A stretch of DNA of 64,000 nucleotides from Pseudoxanthomonas kaohsiungensis (GTDB lineage Bacteria > Pseudomonadota > Gammaproteobacteria > Xanthomonadales > Xanthomonadaceae), in NCBI RefSeq assembly GCF_010211765.1, contig NZ_PDWO01000005.1, positions 62,001-126,000 on the forward strand. The letters run 5' to 3'. Position numbers and translations under genes: made by a program. A model generated the notes under the pieces. That model had not been told where the DNA came from, did no database searches, and was given only the letters and a program-made list of their open reading frames with translations. Each line of letters begins with the position of its first letter. The stretch's first letter is position 1. Of the stretch, positions 1-7,404 are shown one piece after another.

Positions 1-489
1 GAAGGCGCGAGCCAGGGCCACGCGCTGCTGCTCGCCGCCGGAGAGCTGGCGCGGGTAATGCCGGCGCCGCTTGTCCAGGCCGACCGACTCGAGCACCTCG
101 CGCACCCGCGCCACGTCCTCGCGGCCGGCCAGCTCGAGCGGCAGCGCCACGTTCTCCTCGGCGGTCAGCGACGGCAGGAGGTGGAAACTCTGGAACACGA
201 ATCCGACTTCGCGCGCGCGCAACGCCGCGCGCGCCTCCTCGTCCAGGGCGTCCAGCCGCTGCCCGGCGAGGGTGATGCTGCCGCGGCTCGGCAGGTCCAG
301 CCCGGCGAGCAGCCCGAGCAGGGTGGTCTTGCCCGAGCCGGAGGCGCCTACGATGGCGACCGTGCCGCCTTCATCGACGGTCAAGTCCACGCCATCGAGT
401 ATCCGCACTTCTCCTTCCGGTCCGGCTACCGACTTGCCGACGTCGTGCACGGCGATCGCGGTGGCTATGCTGGGAGCGGTAGTGGACAG
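1..489 (-). CDS. ybbA: ABC transporter ATP-binding protein, YbbA/LolD type (partial)
   Basis: Nucleotide-binding subunit of a LolD/YbbA-type inner-membrane ABC exporter; only the N-terminal ~160 residues are inside the window. Visible motifs are Walker A GASGSGKTTLL, the Q-loop segment GFVFQSFHLLPS and the signature LSGGEQQRVALARAF right at the window edge; Walker B lies outside. It is head to head with tesA, the arrangement known from E. coli ybbA/tesA, where a permease (ybbP) follows ybbA. The start is unresolved: no ATG, GTG or TTG lies upstream of the first beta strand. A CTG at 489 or an ATC at 498 (GGAG six bases upstream) are candidates; the only standard start, GTG at 450, would cut into the domain. 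Confidence 0.85.
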   Translation of the reverse strand, partial: MSTTAPSIATAIAVHDVGKSVAGPEGEVRILDGVDLTVDEGGTVAIVGASGSGKTTLLGLLAGLDLPSRGSITLAGQRLDALDEEARAALRAREVGFVFQSFHLLPSLTAEENVALPLELAGREDVARVREVLESVGLDKRRRHYPRQLSGGEQQRVALARAF

Positions 490-511
490 GGTATCGATGG
501 GAGTCTCCAGG

Positions 512-1180
512 ATGCGGATGATCGAAGGTTGGCGGGGCAGGGTCGCGGGGCGGCCGCGCCGGCTGGCGTGCTGGCTGCTGCTGGCAGCATCGCTGCTGGC
601 GCCGGTGCTGGCCTGTGCCAGAGGTCCGGCCACCGGTCCGGTGCTGGTGGTGGGCGACAGCCTGAGCGCCGAGCACAACATACCGGCGGGCTCGGGCTGG
701 GTCAGCCTGCTCGGCCACCGGCTGGCCGCGCGCGATGACCGGCCGCGCGAGGTGGTCAATGCCAGCATAAGCGGCGAAACCACCGCCGGTGCGCTGGTGC
801 GACTGCCGGCGCTCCTGGCCAGGCACCGGCCTTCGGTGCTGGTGATCGAGCTGGGTGGCAACGACGCCCTTCGCGGGCTGGCACCGGCGCAGGTGCGAGG
901 CAACCTGGAGAAGATGGTCGTGCTGGCCGGGGACGCCGGCGCCAAGGTGCTGCTGCTCGGCATCGATGTTCCGCCCAACTACGGTCCGGCCTACCGCCAG
1001 CGCCTGCGCCAGGTCTATGCGGACCTGGCCCGGCAGCATGGCGTCGCACTGGTGCCGTTCTTCCTCGAGGGCGTGGCCCTGCAGCCCGGCCTCATGCAAT
1101 CCGACGGCCTGCATCCCACCGCCGCGGCCCAGCCGCGCCTGCTCGAGAACGCCTGGCCGTTGCTGGAACCGCTCCTGTAA
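512..1180 (+). CDS. tesA: Arylesterase / lysophospholipase L1-like acyl-CoA thioesterase I
   Basis: SGNH/GDSL hydrolase of the TesA family, a periplasmic esterase and thioesterase with lysophospholipase activity. After a basic start and hydrophobic stretch (about residues 16-34, ending LLAPVLACA) comes block I with the nucleophile in VVGDSLSAEHNI; block III is GGNDALRG and block V with the catalytic Asp and His is SDGLHP near the C-terminus. Length (222 residues) is close to E. coli TesA once the signal peptide is counted. I chose ATG 512 because GGGAG (499-503) sits eight bases upstream; ATG 497 and 518 are in frame too. Divergent from ybbA, so the two genes share a very short or overlapping 5' region. 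Confidence 0.93.
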   Translation: MRMIEGWRGRVAGRPRRLACWLLLAASLLAPVLACARGPATGPVLVVGDSLSAEHNIPAGSGWVSLLGHRLAARDDRPREVVNASISGETTAGALVRLPALLARHRPSVLVIELGGNDALRGLAPAQVRGNLEKMVVLAGDAGAKVLLLGIDVPPNYGPAYRQRLRQVYADLARQHGVALVPFFLEGVALQPGLMQSDGLHPTAAAQPRLLENAWPLLEPLL

Positions 1181-1320
1181 CGCGCGGTATCGCGTTTCCC
1201 AAATGCGCGCTGAACCGACGCTCTGCCCGGTCCTTTCCCGCGGCGCCGGGACAGGTGTCTTCACATGCCATCTACCCGGTCTTGGGCAAGGTTCACAAAG
1301 CTGAAAACACGGAGTGCGAC

Positions 1321-2040
1321 ATGCGTCAGGGCAAAGAGACCGCCGGGCTGGTGCTGGTCGTCGAGGACAACCGAAACATCTCCGAGATGATCGGCGAGTA
1401 CCTCGAAAGCCGGGGTTTCGAAGTCGACTACGCCGCCGATGGCCTGGACGGCTATCGCCTCGCCGCCGAGAACAGCTACGACGCGGTGGTGCTGGACCTG
1501 ATGCTGCCGCGGCTGGACGGCATCGAGGTCTGTCGCCGGTTGCGCAGCGACGCACGCAAGTCCACCCCCGTGCTCATGCTGACCGCGCGCGACACCCTGG
1601 ACGACAAGCTCACCGGCCTGAGCCATGGCGCCGACGACTACCTGACCAAGCCATTCGCCATCCAGGAGCTGGAAGCGCGCCTGCGAGCGCTGATCCGCCG
1701 CGAGCGCCGCCAGGTCGGTTCCGAGGTGCTGACCGTCGCCGACCTCGTGCTGGACCCGGTGAGCATGCGCGTGACGCGCGGCGACCTGGAACTGCAGCTG
1801 TCGCCGATCGGCCTGAAGCTGCTGACCATCCTGATGCGCGAATCGCCGCGCGTGGTGAGCCGCCAGGAGATCGAGCGCGAGATCTGGGGCAACAGCCTGC
1901 CCGACTCGGACACGTTGCGCAGCCACCTCTACAACCTGCGCAAGGTGATCGACAAGCCGTTCGACCGGCCGCTGCTGCATACCGTGCAGAGCGCGGGCTA
2001 CCGGGTGGCCGACATCGCCCAGCCGGTGGCGGCGAACTGA
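1321..2040 (+). CDS. OmpR/PhoB-family response regulator
   Basis: Two-component transcription regulator of 239 residues. The N-terminal receiver has the acidic pair in VVEDN, the phosphorylation site Asp59 (VVLDLMLPRLDG), Thr in LTARD and Lys110 in LTKPF. The C-terminal half is a winged-helix DNA-binding domain (LSPIGLKLLTILM, SDTLRSHLYNLRKVID, VQSAGYRV). ATG 1321 is chosen over an upstream in-frame start because an ACGGAG-like site precedes it and it begins just before the receiver. It is followed by a sensor kinase and an export system on the same strand, so it most likely controls that exporter; this is inference from order only. Confidence 0.93.
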   Translation: MRQGKETAGLVLVVEDNRNISEMIGEYLESRGFEVDYAADGLDGYRLAAENSYDAVVLDLMLPRLDGIEVCRRLRSDARKSTPVLMLTARDTLDDKLTGLSHGADDYLTKPFAIQELEARLRALIRRERRQVGSEVLTVADLVLDPVSMRVTRGDLELQLSPIGLKLLTILMRESPRVVSRQEIEREIWGNSLPDSDTLRSHLYNLRKVIDKPFDRPLLHTVQSAGYRVADIAQPVAAN

Positions 2041-2162
2041 TCCAGCCGAAGCGGCCGGTGCCACCGCCGGGGACTGGCGCCATGCACAGGTCGGGCCGGA
2101 CAATCACGCCGGCTCGATCCGCCTTTGCCTAGACTCGGCAGCCACCTCCCAGCCCACCCCGA

Positions 2163-3458
2163 ATGCCGCACGGTCTGCCAAGGAAGATCCGGATCGCCTT
2201 CATCGTGCAGATGGTCATGGCGAGCCTGGCGATCCTGGTCGCTTTCTACGTCGTCGCGACCCTGTTCAAGTACGGCTTCATCCAGGCCACCCTTCAGGAC
2301 GAAGCCCGCCACTTCTGGCAGCTCTACGAGGCGTCGCCGGCGCAACCCCCGCCCAACAACTTCTCCCTGCGCGGCTACCTGGTCGAGGCGGGGTACTCGA
2401 ACCTGTCGCTGCCGGCCCACCTGCGCCCGCTGGCGCCGGGCTTCCACGACCTGGCGGCCGACGGCCAGCTGGTATGGGTCGACCAGCAGCAGGCCGGGAC
2501 GTTGTATCTGGTCTACCTGCGCGACCAGGCCACCCGGGTTGCGCTGTGGTTCGCGGTGCTGCCGGCGATGCTGGCGCTGTTCGCGATCTACGGCGCCACC
2601 TGGCTGACCTACAAGGCGTCCAAGCGCATGGTGTCGCCGGTGGCCTGGCTGGCGCGCCTGGTGTCGCGCTGGGATCCGCGCCACCCCGACATCGCCGCGC
2701 TGGCGCCCGAACGCCTGCCTGCCGACATGGAGGGCGAGGCGCGGCAGCTGGCGCGCGCATTGCACTCCCTGGGCGGGCGGGTGGAGGCGCAGCTGGAGCG
2801 CGAGCGCAATTTCACCCGCGATGCCAGCCATGAGCTGCGCACGCCGCTGACCGTGATCCGGGTGGCCAGCGACATGGCCCTCGAGGATCCGGCGCTGTCG
2901 CCTCGGGTGGTGCGCAGCCTGCAACGCATCCAGCGCTCGGGCCGCGACATGGAGGCGGTGATCGATGCCTTCCTGATCCTGGCGCGCGACTCGGACATCG
3001 AGCCGCAGAGCGAATGGTTCGACGTCTGCGAGGTCGTGCAGGAAGAGGCCGACAGCGCGCGCATGCTCCTCGGCGACAAGCCGGTCCAGCTCGAGGTGCA
3101 CTGCAATGCGCGCCCGCAGCTGTACGCACCGCCGCGCGTGCTCCACGTGGTCATCGGCAACCTGCTGCGGAACGCCTGCAGCTACACCGACCGCGGCACC
3201 GTGTCCATCACCATCGGTCCCGACAGCGTCGAGGTGAGCGATACCGGCATCGGCATGGCGCCGGAGGCGCTGGCGCGGGCGTTCGAGCCGTTCTACCGGG
3301 CCGCCCCGGAACGCCCGATGGGGACCGGCCTGGGACTGTCGATCGTCCTGCGCCTGTGCGAACGCTTCGGATGGCAGATCTCGCTGGATAGCGCGCTGGA
3401 TACCGGAACGGTCGCGACGGTCCGCTTTCCGCAGCCGCCGCCGACAGGCAGCCCGTAG
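2163..3458 (+). CDS. Sensor histidine kinase
   Basis: Inner-membrane sensor kinase of 431 residues, likely partner of the preceding regulator. Membrane segments lie at about residues 11-34 and 125-150, bracketing a periplasmic domain of roughly 90 residues with no family I recognise. A short linker leads to the HisKA domain with phospho-acceptor His223 (DASHELRTPLTVIR), then an ATPase domain with N box (IGNLLRNACSYT), G1 box (VSDTGIGM) and G2 box (GTGLGLSIVLRLCERFG). The HAMP-like linker is degenerate. The gap to the regulator gene is 122 bases, so it may have its own promoter. The next gene starts about 60 bases downstream. Confidence 0.92.
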   Translation: MPHGLPRKIRIAFIVQMVMASLAILVAFYVVATLFKYGFIQATLQDEARHFWQLYEASPAQPPPNNFSLRGYLVEAGYSNLSLPAHLRPLAPGFHDLAADGQLVWVDQQQAGTLYLVYLRDQATRVALWFAVLPAMLALFAIYGATWLTYKASKRMVSPVAWLARLVSRWDPRHPDIAALAPERLPADMEGEARQLARALHSLGGRVEAQLERERNFTRDASHELRTPLTVIRVASDMALEDPALSPRVVRSLQRIQRSGRDMEAVIDAFLILARDSDIEPQSEWFDVCEVVQEEADSARMLLGDKPVQLEVHCNARPQLYAPPRVLHVVIGNLLRNACSYTDRGTVSITIGPDSVEVSDTGIGMAPEALARAFEPFYRAAPERPMGTGLGLSIVLRLCERFGWQISLDSALDTGTVATVRFPQPPPTGSP

Positions 3459-3519
3459 CCGGTCAACCCGGCGCCAGGCCGCGCGTTAGAGTGTGCATCC
3501 CCCTTTGCAAGATGCGCGC

Positions 3520-5052
3520 ATGAGCCAACCGTCCCGTCCGCAGGCCCGCCGATCGCGGCCCGTGCTGTTCCGCGTCGTCGCCGGTATTGCCGTCCTGGTG
3601 CTGCTGGGCGTGGGGATAGGATTCTGGAGGCAGCAGCGGAGCGCCGGCGACGAGGGCGCGTTCCGCACCGCGATGGTGGAGCGCGGCAACATCCGGGTGG
3701 CGATCTCCTCGACCGGCACCCTCAGCGCCACCTCCACGGTCACCGTCGGCAGCCAGATCTCCGGCCAGGTGACCGAGATCCTGGTCGACTTCAACGACCG
3801 GGTGACCCAGGGCCAGGTGCTGGCGCGGATCGACCCGAAGACCTACGAGGCCCAGATCGCGCAGGGCAATGCGCAGATCGCCAGCGCGCGGGCCACGCTG
3901 GAGCAGGCCCAGGCCACCCAGCGAAACGCCGCGCTCGACTACCAGCGCAAGGCCGAGCTGGTGCAGCGGCAGCTGGTCGCGCGCAGCGACGTCGACCTCG
4001 CCCGCACCGCGCTCGACCAGGCCAATGCCCAGGTCGCCGCCGCCCGCGCGCAGATCCAGCAACAGACCGCCTCGACCCAGACCACCCGGGTCAACCTCGA
4101 GCGCACCGTGATCCGTTCGCCGGTCGACGGCGTGGTCCTGACCCGCAGCATCGAGCCGGGCCAGACCGTGGCCGCCAGCCTGCAGGCGCCGGAGCTGTTC
4201 ACCATCGCCGAAGACCTGTCGCAGATGAAGATCGAACTGGCCGTGGACGAGGCCGACATCGGCCAGGTCAAGCCGGGGCAGGGCGTGTCCTTCACGGTCG
4301 ATGCCTTCCCGGACCGCCAGTTCCGCGGCCAGGTGCAGCAGGTGCGCCTGGCCGCGACCACCACCAACAACGTGGTCACCTACCCGGTCGTGGTCGCCGT
4401 GGACAACAGCGACGGCACCCTGCTGCCGGGGCTGACCGTCAACGCCGAGATCGAGGTCAGCCGCCGCGACGACGTGCTCAAGGTCGCCAACGCCGCGCTG
4501 CGCTTCAAGCCGGCCAGCCAGCCGGCCGGCGCCGCGCCCGCCGGGCTGCGCGGCGGCACGGGGATGATCGACGACCTGGCGACGTTCGTGGCGACGCTGG
4601 AACTCACGCCGGCACAGCAGGCCGCGTTCGATGCCGATGCCGCCGCCGCGCGTGCGCGCCAGGAAGAAATGCGCAAGGCGATGGAAACGGCGGCGCAGAA
4701 CGCACAGCGCGCCGGTGGCAGTGCCGGCGGGATGCCGCCGGGCATGGTCATACAGCGGGCAGGCCAGGGCGGCGGCGCCAGCGGGCAGATGCGCCAGCGC
4801 ATGCTCGAACGCTTCCAGCAGAACTTCGCCGGCTTCCTCGCCAGCCTGGACGATGCGCAACGCCAGGCCGTGCAGCGCCAGCTGGCGGGCCTGGCCGGCG
4901 CACGCCGGGTGACGGTCTACCGCCTGGAGAACGGCCAGCCCGTCCCGGTGCAGGTGCGGGTCGGCGCCAGCGACGGAACCAGCACCGAAATCGCTGGCGC
5001 GGTGAAGGCCGGCGACCTGCTGGTCACCGGCGAGAGGGCGAGCGTGCAATGA
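3520..5052 (+). CDS. MacA-like periplasmic adaptor (HlyD family) with a long helical insertion
   Basis: Membrane-fusion subunit of a MacAB-type tripartite exporter. One N-terminal membrane anchor (about residues 17-38) is followed by the lipoyl half-motif (GSQISGQVTEILVDFNDRV), a long coiled-coil hairpin (residues ~110-200, Gln/Ala-rich), the second lipoyl half (VIRSPVDGVVLTRSI) and the barrel. At 510 residues it is far longer than E. coli MacA (371). The excess is an Ala/Gln/Met-rich, mostly helical block at about residues 331-461, placed before the final strands (VTVYRLENGQPVPVQV). ATG 3493 is also possible; 3520 directly precedes the basic pre-anchor segment. It overlaps the ATPase gene by ATGA. 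Confidence 0.88.
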   Translation: MSQPSRPQARRSRPVLFRVVAGIAVLVLLGVGIGFWRQQRSAGDEGAFRTAMVERGNIRVAISSTGTLSATSTVTVGSQISGQVTEILVDFNDRVTQGQVLARIDPKTYEAQIAQGNAQIASARATLEQAQATQRNAALDYQRKAELVQRQLVARSDVDLARTALDQANAQVAAARAQIQQQTASTQTTRVNLERTVIRSPVDGVVLTRSIEPGQTVAASLQAPELFTIAEDLSQMKIELAVDEADIGQVKPGQGVSFTVDAFPDRQFRGQVQQVRLAATTTNNVVTYPVVVAVDNSDGTLLPGLTVNAEIEVSRRDDVLKVANAALRFKPASQPAGAAPAGLRGGTGMIDDLATFVATLELTPAQQAAFDADAAAARARQEEMRKAMETAAQNAQRAGGSAGGMPPGMVIQRAGQGGGASGQMRQRMLERFQQNFAGFLASLDDAQRQAVQRQLAGLAGARRVTVYRLENGQPVPVQVRVGASDGTSTEIAGAVKAGDLLVTGERASVQ

Positions 5053-5777
5053 CCATGGCCTCGGTGTCGGACGGGAATGCGGTCCCGGTGATCCGCACCC
5101 GCGGGTTGGGCAAGGTCTATTCCCCGGGGAGCGAGGCCGAGGTGGTCGCGCTGCGCGATGTCGACCTGACGGTGATGCCGGGCGAGTTCATCGCGATCAT
5201 GGGGCCGTCGGGATCGGGCAAGTCGACCCTGATGAACCTGGTCGGTTGCCTGGATACCCCCAGCACCGGCCAGTACCTGTGCAACGGAGTGGACGTGGCC
5301 ACGCTCGACGCCGAGGCGCTGGCGGCGCTGCGGCGGGAGACCATCGGCTTCGTGTTCCAGGGCTTCCACCTGCTGCCACGGATGAGCGCGCTGGACAACG
5401 TGGCCATGCCGCTGGGCTATGCGCGGGTGCCGCCGCACGAGCGCCGCGACCGGGCACGCGCCGCGCTGGAAGCCGTGGGCCTGGGCGCGCGCGTGGACCA
5501 CCGCCCCAACGAACTGTCGGGCGGCCAGCAACAGCGCGTGGCCATTGCCCGGGCGCTGATCAACCACCCGCCGGTGCTGCTGGCCGACGAGCCCACCGGC
5601 GCGCTCGACAGCCGCACCGGCGAGGAGATCCTGGCGCTGTTCAAGCGCCTGCGCGACGAGGGCCATACCGTGGTCCTGATCACCCACGACGCGCACGTGG
5701 CCGCGCACGCCGACCGCATCTGCGTGATGCGCGACGGCGAACTGCACGAAGCCTCGCATGCGGAGTTGCTGGCATGA
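5049..5777 (+). CDS. MacB/LolD-type ABC transporter ATP-binding protein
   Basis: ATPase subunit (242 residues) of the exporter encoded with its two neighbours. Walker A GPSGSGKST is at residues 52-60, the Q-loop in GFVFQGFHLLPRM, the signature LSGGQQQRVAIARAL near 155, Walker B LLADEPTGALD near 176 and the H-loop in LITHD. In E. coli MacB the ATPase and permease are one polypeptide; here they are separate genes, as in many split MacB/LolCDE-like systems. The start codon overlaps the adaptor stop and the stop overlaps the permease start (ATGA each time), which points to translational coupling and fixed subunit ratios. Confidence 0.94.
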   Translation: MTMASVSDGNAVPVIRTRGLGKVYSPGSEAEVVALRDVDLTVMPGEFIAIMGPSGSGKSTLMNLVGCLDTPSTGQYLCNGVDVATLDAEALAALRRETIGFVFQGFHLLPRMSALDNVAMPLGYARVPPHERRDRARAALEAVGLGARVDHRPNELSGGQQQRVAIARALINHPPVLLADEPTGALDSRTGEEILALFKRLRDEGHTVVLITHDAHVAAHADRICVMRDGELHEASHAELLA

Positions 5778-7006
5778 GTTTCCTCGACATCCTGCGCACG
5801 GCGGTGTTCGCGTTGCGCGGCAACTGGATGCGCAGCGCGCTGACCTCGCTGGGCGTGATCATCGGCATCGCGGCGGTGATCGTGATGGTCTCGGTAGGGC
5901 AGGGCACCCAGGCGGAGATCGACCGGCAGCTGGCCGGGCTGGGCGCGCAGAAGCTGGACATCGGGCCGCAGGGGCAGCGCGCCATGGGCGGCGTGCGGAT
6001 GAGCGCGAGCAGCTTCTTCACCCTCACCGAGGGCGACGTCGAGGCCATCCGCGAAGAGATCCCGGAAGTGCAGTACGTGTCCGGCTCGCTGCGCGGCAGC
6101 AGCCAGGTGGTGTACGCCGAGACCAACTGGTCGACCAGCTGGCAGGGCATCCAGCCGGATTTCCTGCAGATCAACGGCTGGCAGGTCGCCAACGGCGCCG
6201 CGTTCGAGCCGCAGCAGTACGCCGGCGACAAGGTGGTGATCCTGGGCGAGACCGTGCGCCGGGAGCTGTTCGGCAGCGGCACCGGCGTGGGCGAAACCGT
6301 GCGCATCGGCCGCACCAACTTCACCGTGGCCGGTACGCTGGCGCCCAAGGGCATGAGCGGCTTCGGCCGCGACCAGGACGACGTGGTGATGGTGCCGCTG
6401 GATACCGCGCGGCGGCGCCTGCTCGGCGCGATGGGACTGCCGCCTGGGGCGGTGATGGACATCTCGCTGGCGGTGGCCGAAGCCGGCGACCTGGCCTACG
6501 TGCAGGGCGAGGTGGAGTCGCTGCTGCGCCAGCGGCACCGGATCGAGCCCGGCGACCCCGACGACTTCCAGGTGCGCAACGTGTCCCAGCTGGTGGCCAC
6601 CCGCACCCAGACCACCCGGCAGATGTCCTGGCTGCTCGGCGCGGTGGCGACGATCTCGCTGATCGTCGGCGGCATCGGCATCATGAACATCATGCTGGTC
6701 TCGGTCACGGAGCGGATCCGCGAGATCGGCCTGCGCCTGGCGGTCGGTGCCGGCCCGTCGGACGTGCGACGGCAGTTCCTGGCCGAGGCGATGCTGCTGT
6801 CGCTGGGCGGCGGCGTGCTGGGCATCGCCTTCGGCGTGGCCGGCGCCTTGCTGGTCGGCCAGTACAACAGCGAGCTGCCGATCGAACTCAACAGCAAGGT
6901 CATCACCCTGGCGGCCGCGTTCTCGGTGGCCACCGGCCTGTTCTTCGGCTACTACCCGGCGCGAAAGGCCTCCCAGCTCGACCCGATCGAGGCGCTGCGG
7001 CAGTAG
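5774..7006 (+). CDS. MacB-type ABC transporter permease
   Basis: Permease subunit of 410 residues with the MacB layout: one N-terminal membrane helix (about residues 20-45, SLGVIIGIAAVIVMVSVG), a large periplasmic domain of ~230 residues, and three C-terminal helices (starting ATISLIVGGIGIMNIMLVSV). The stalk sequence SVTERIREIGLRLAVGA and the ending YYPARKASQLDPIEALR are typical of FtsX/MacB permeases. Together with the adaptor and ATPase it would form a tripartite pump that drives periplasmic substrates out mechanically. No TolC-like channel is encoded nearby, so one would have to be supplied from elsewhere. The substrate cannot be read from the sequence. Confidence 0.92.
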   Translation: MSFLDILRTAVFALRGNWMRSALTSLGVIIGIAAVIVMVSVGQGTQAEIDRQLAGLGAQKLDIGPQGQRAMGGVRMSASSFFTLTEGDVEAIREEIPEVQYVSGSLRGSSQVVYAETNWSTSWQGIQPDFLQINGWQVANGAAFEPQQYAGDKVVILGETVRRELFGSGTGVGETVRIGRTNFTVAGTLAPKGMSGFGRDQDDVVMVPLDTARRRLLGAMGLPPGAVMDISLAVAEAGDLAYVQGEVESLLRQRHRIEPGDPDDFQVRNVSQLVATRTQTTRQMSWLLGAVATISLIVGGIGIMNIMLVSVTERIREIGLRLAVGAGPSDVRRQFLAEAMLLSLGGGVLGIAFGVAGALLVGQYNSELPIELNSKVITLAAAFSVATGLFFGYYPARKASQLDPIEALRQ

Positions 7007-7064
7007 CGGATCTTCCTGCGGCTCGCCCTGAAGGTTAGGTGATGGGCGAGAAGGCGCGGGGCGG

Positions 7065-7189
7065 ATGGTCGGCGCGGCGAGCACGGTGCAGGTGCGCGAG
7101 CCGATCCACACCCGCTACCTGGGGCGGTGGGCACCTACGCGCGGCATTTGGTACCACTGCAAACCATGCTGGGCTGCAGCACAAGCTGA
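7065..7189 (+). pseudogene. 3' remnant of a TPR/sulfotransferase gene (frameshifted)
   Basis: A short coding relic directly behind the permease gene. One frame reads AASTVQVREPIHTRYLGRW up to base 7130, and the next frame continues TYARHLVPLQTMLGCSTS to a TGA at 7187-7189. Joined, these match the conserved C-terminal pattern of TPR-containing sulfotransferases of this bacterial family (TxSxxQVRxPI...GRWxxYxxxLxPL). The frame change lies at about 7128-7133. No start, P-loop or TPR region is present upstream, so only the last ~45 codons remain. The match is from memory of the family motif, not from an alignment. Confidence 0.65.
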
Positions 7190-7404
7190 ATAGGCACTAG
7201 TCGAATGCCGCTAGCTTTTTGAAATGAAAAGGAAAACCGCTAGGTGCCAAATAGTTTCAAGCGGGCCTATAACACGCGCTTGCGACAAAATTAAGGAATT
7301 GATAACGTCCGGAACAGCTGGACCGGGCTCCCTCCCCATCCGGCAACCCACTCCTTGGTGTCGGCACAGGCACCGAGATCCTCTTTAAAGCTGGAGAGAG
7401 AAAG
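7190..7404 (+). promoter_or_regulatory. AT-richer leader/promoter region of the TonB-dependent receptor gene
   Basis: This stretch holds no gene. It is clearly less GC-rich than its surroundings (7200-7310), as expected for a promoter. TTGCGA at 7280-7285 with ATAACG at 7302-7307 is a weak -35/-10 candidate at 16-base spacing; I would not insist on it. The receptor's ribosome binding site GGAGAG lies at 7393-7398. No riboswitch or strong hairpin was noticed. Confidence 0.35.
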
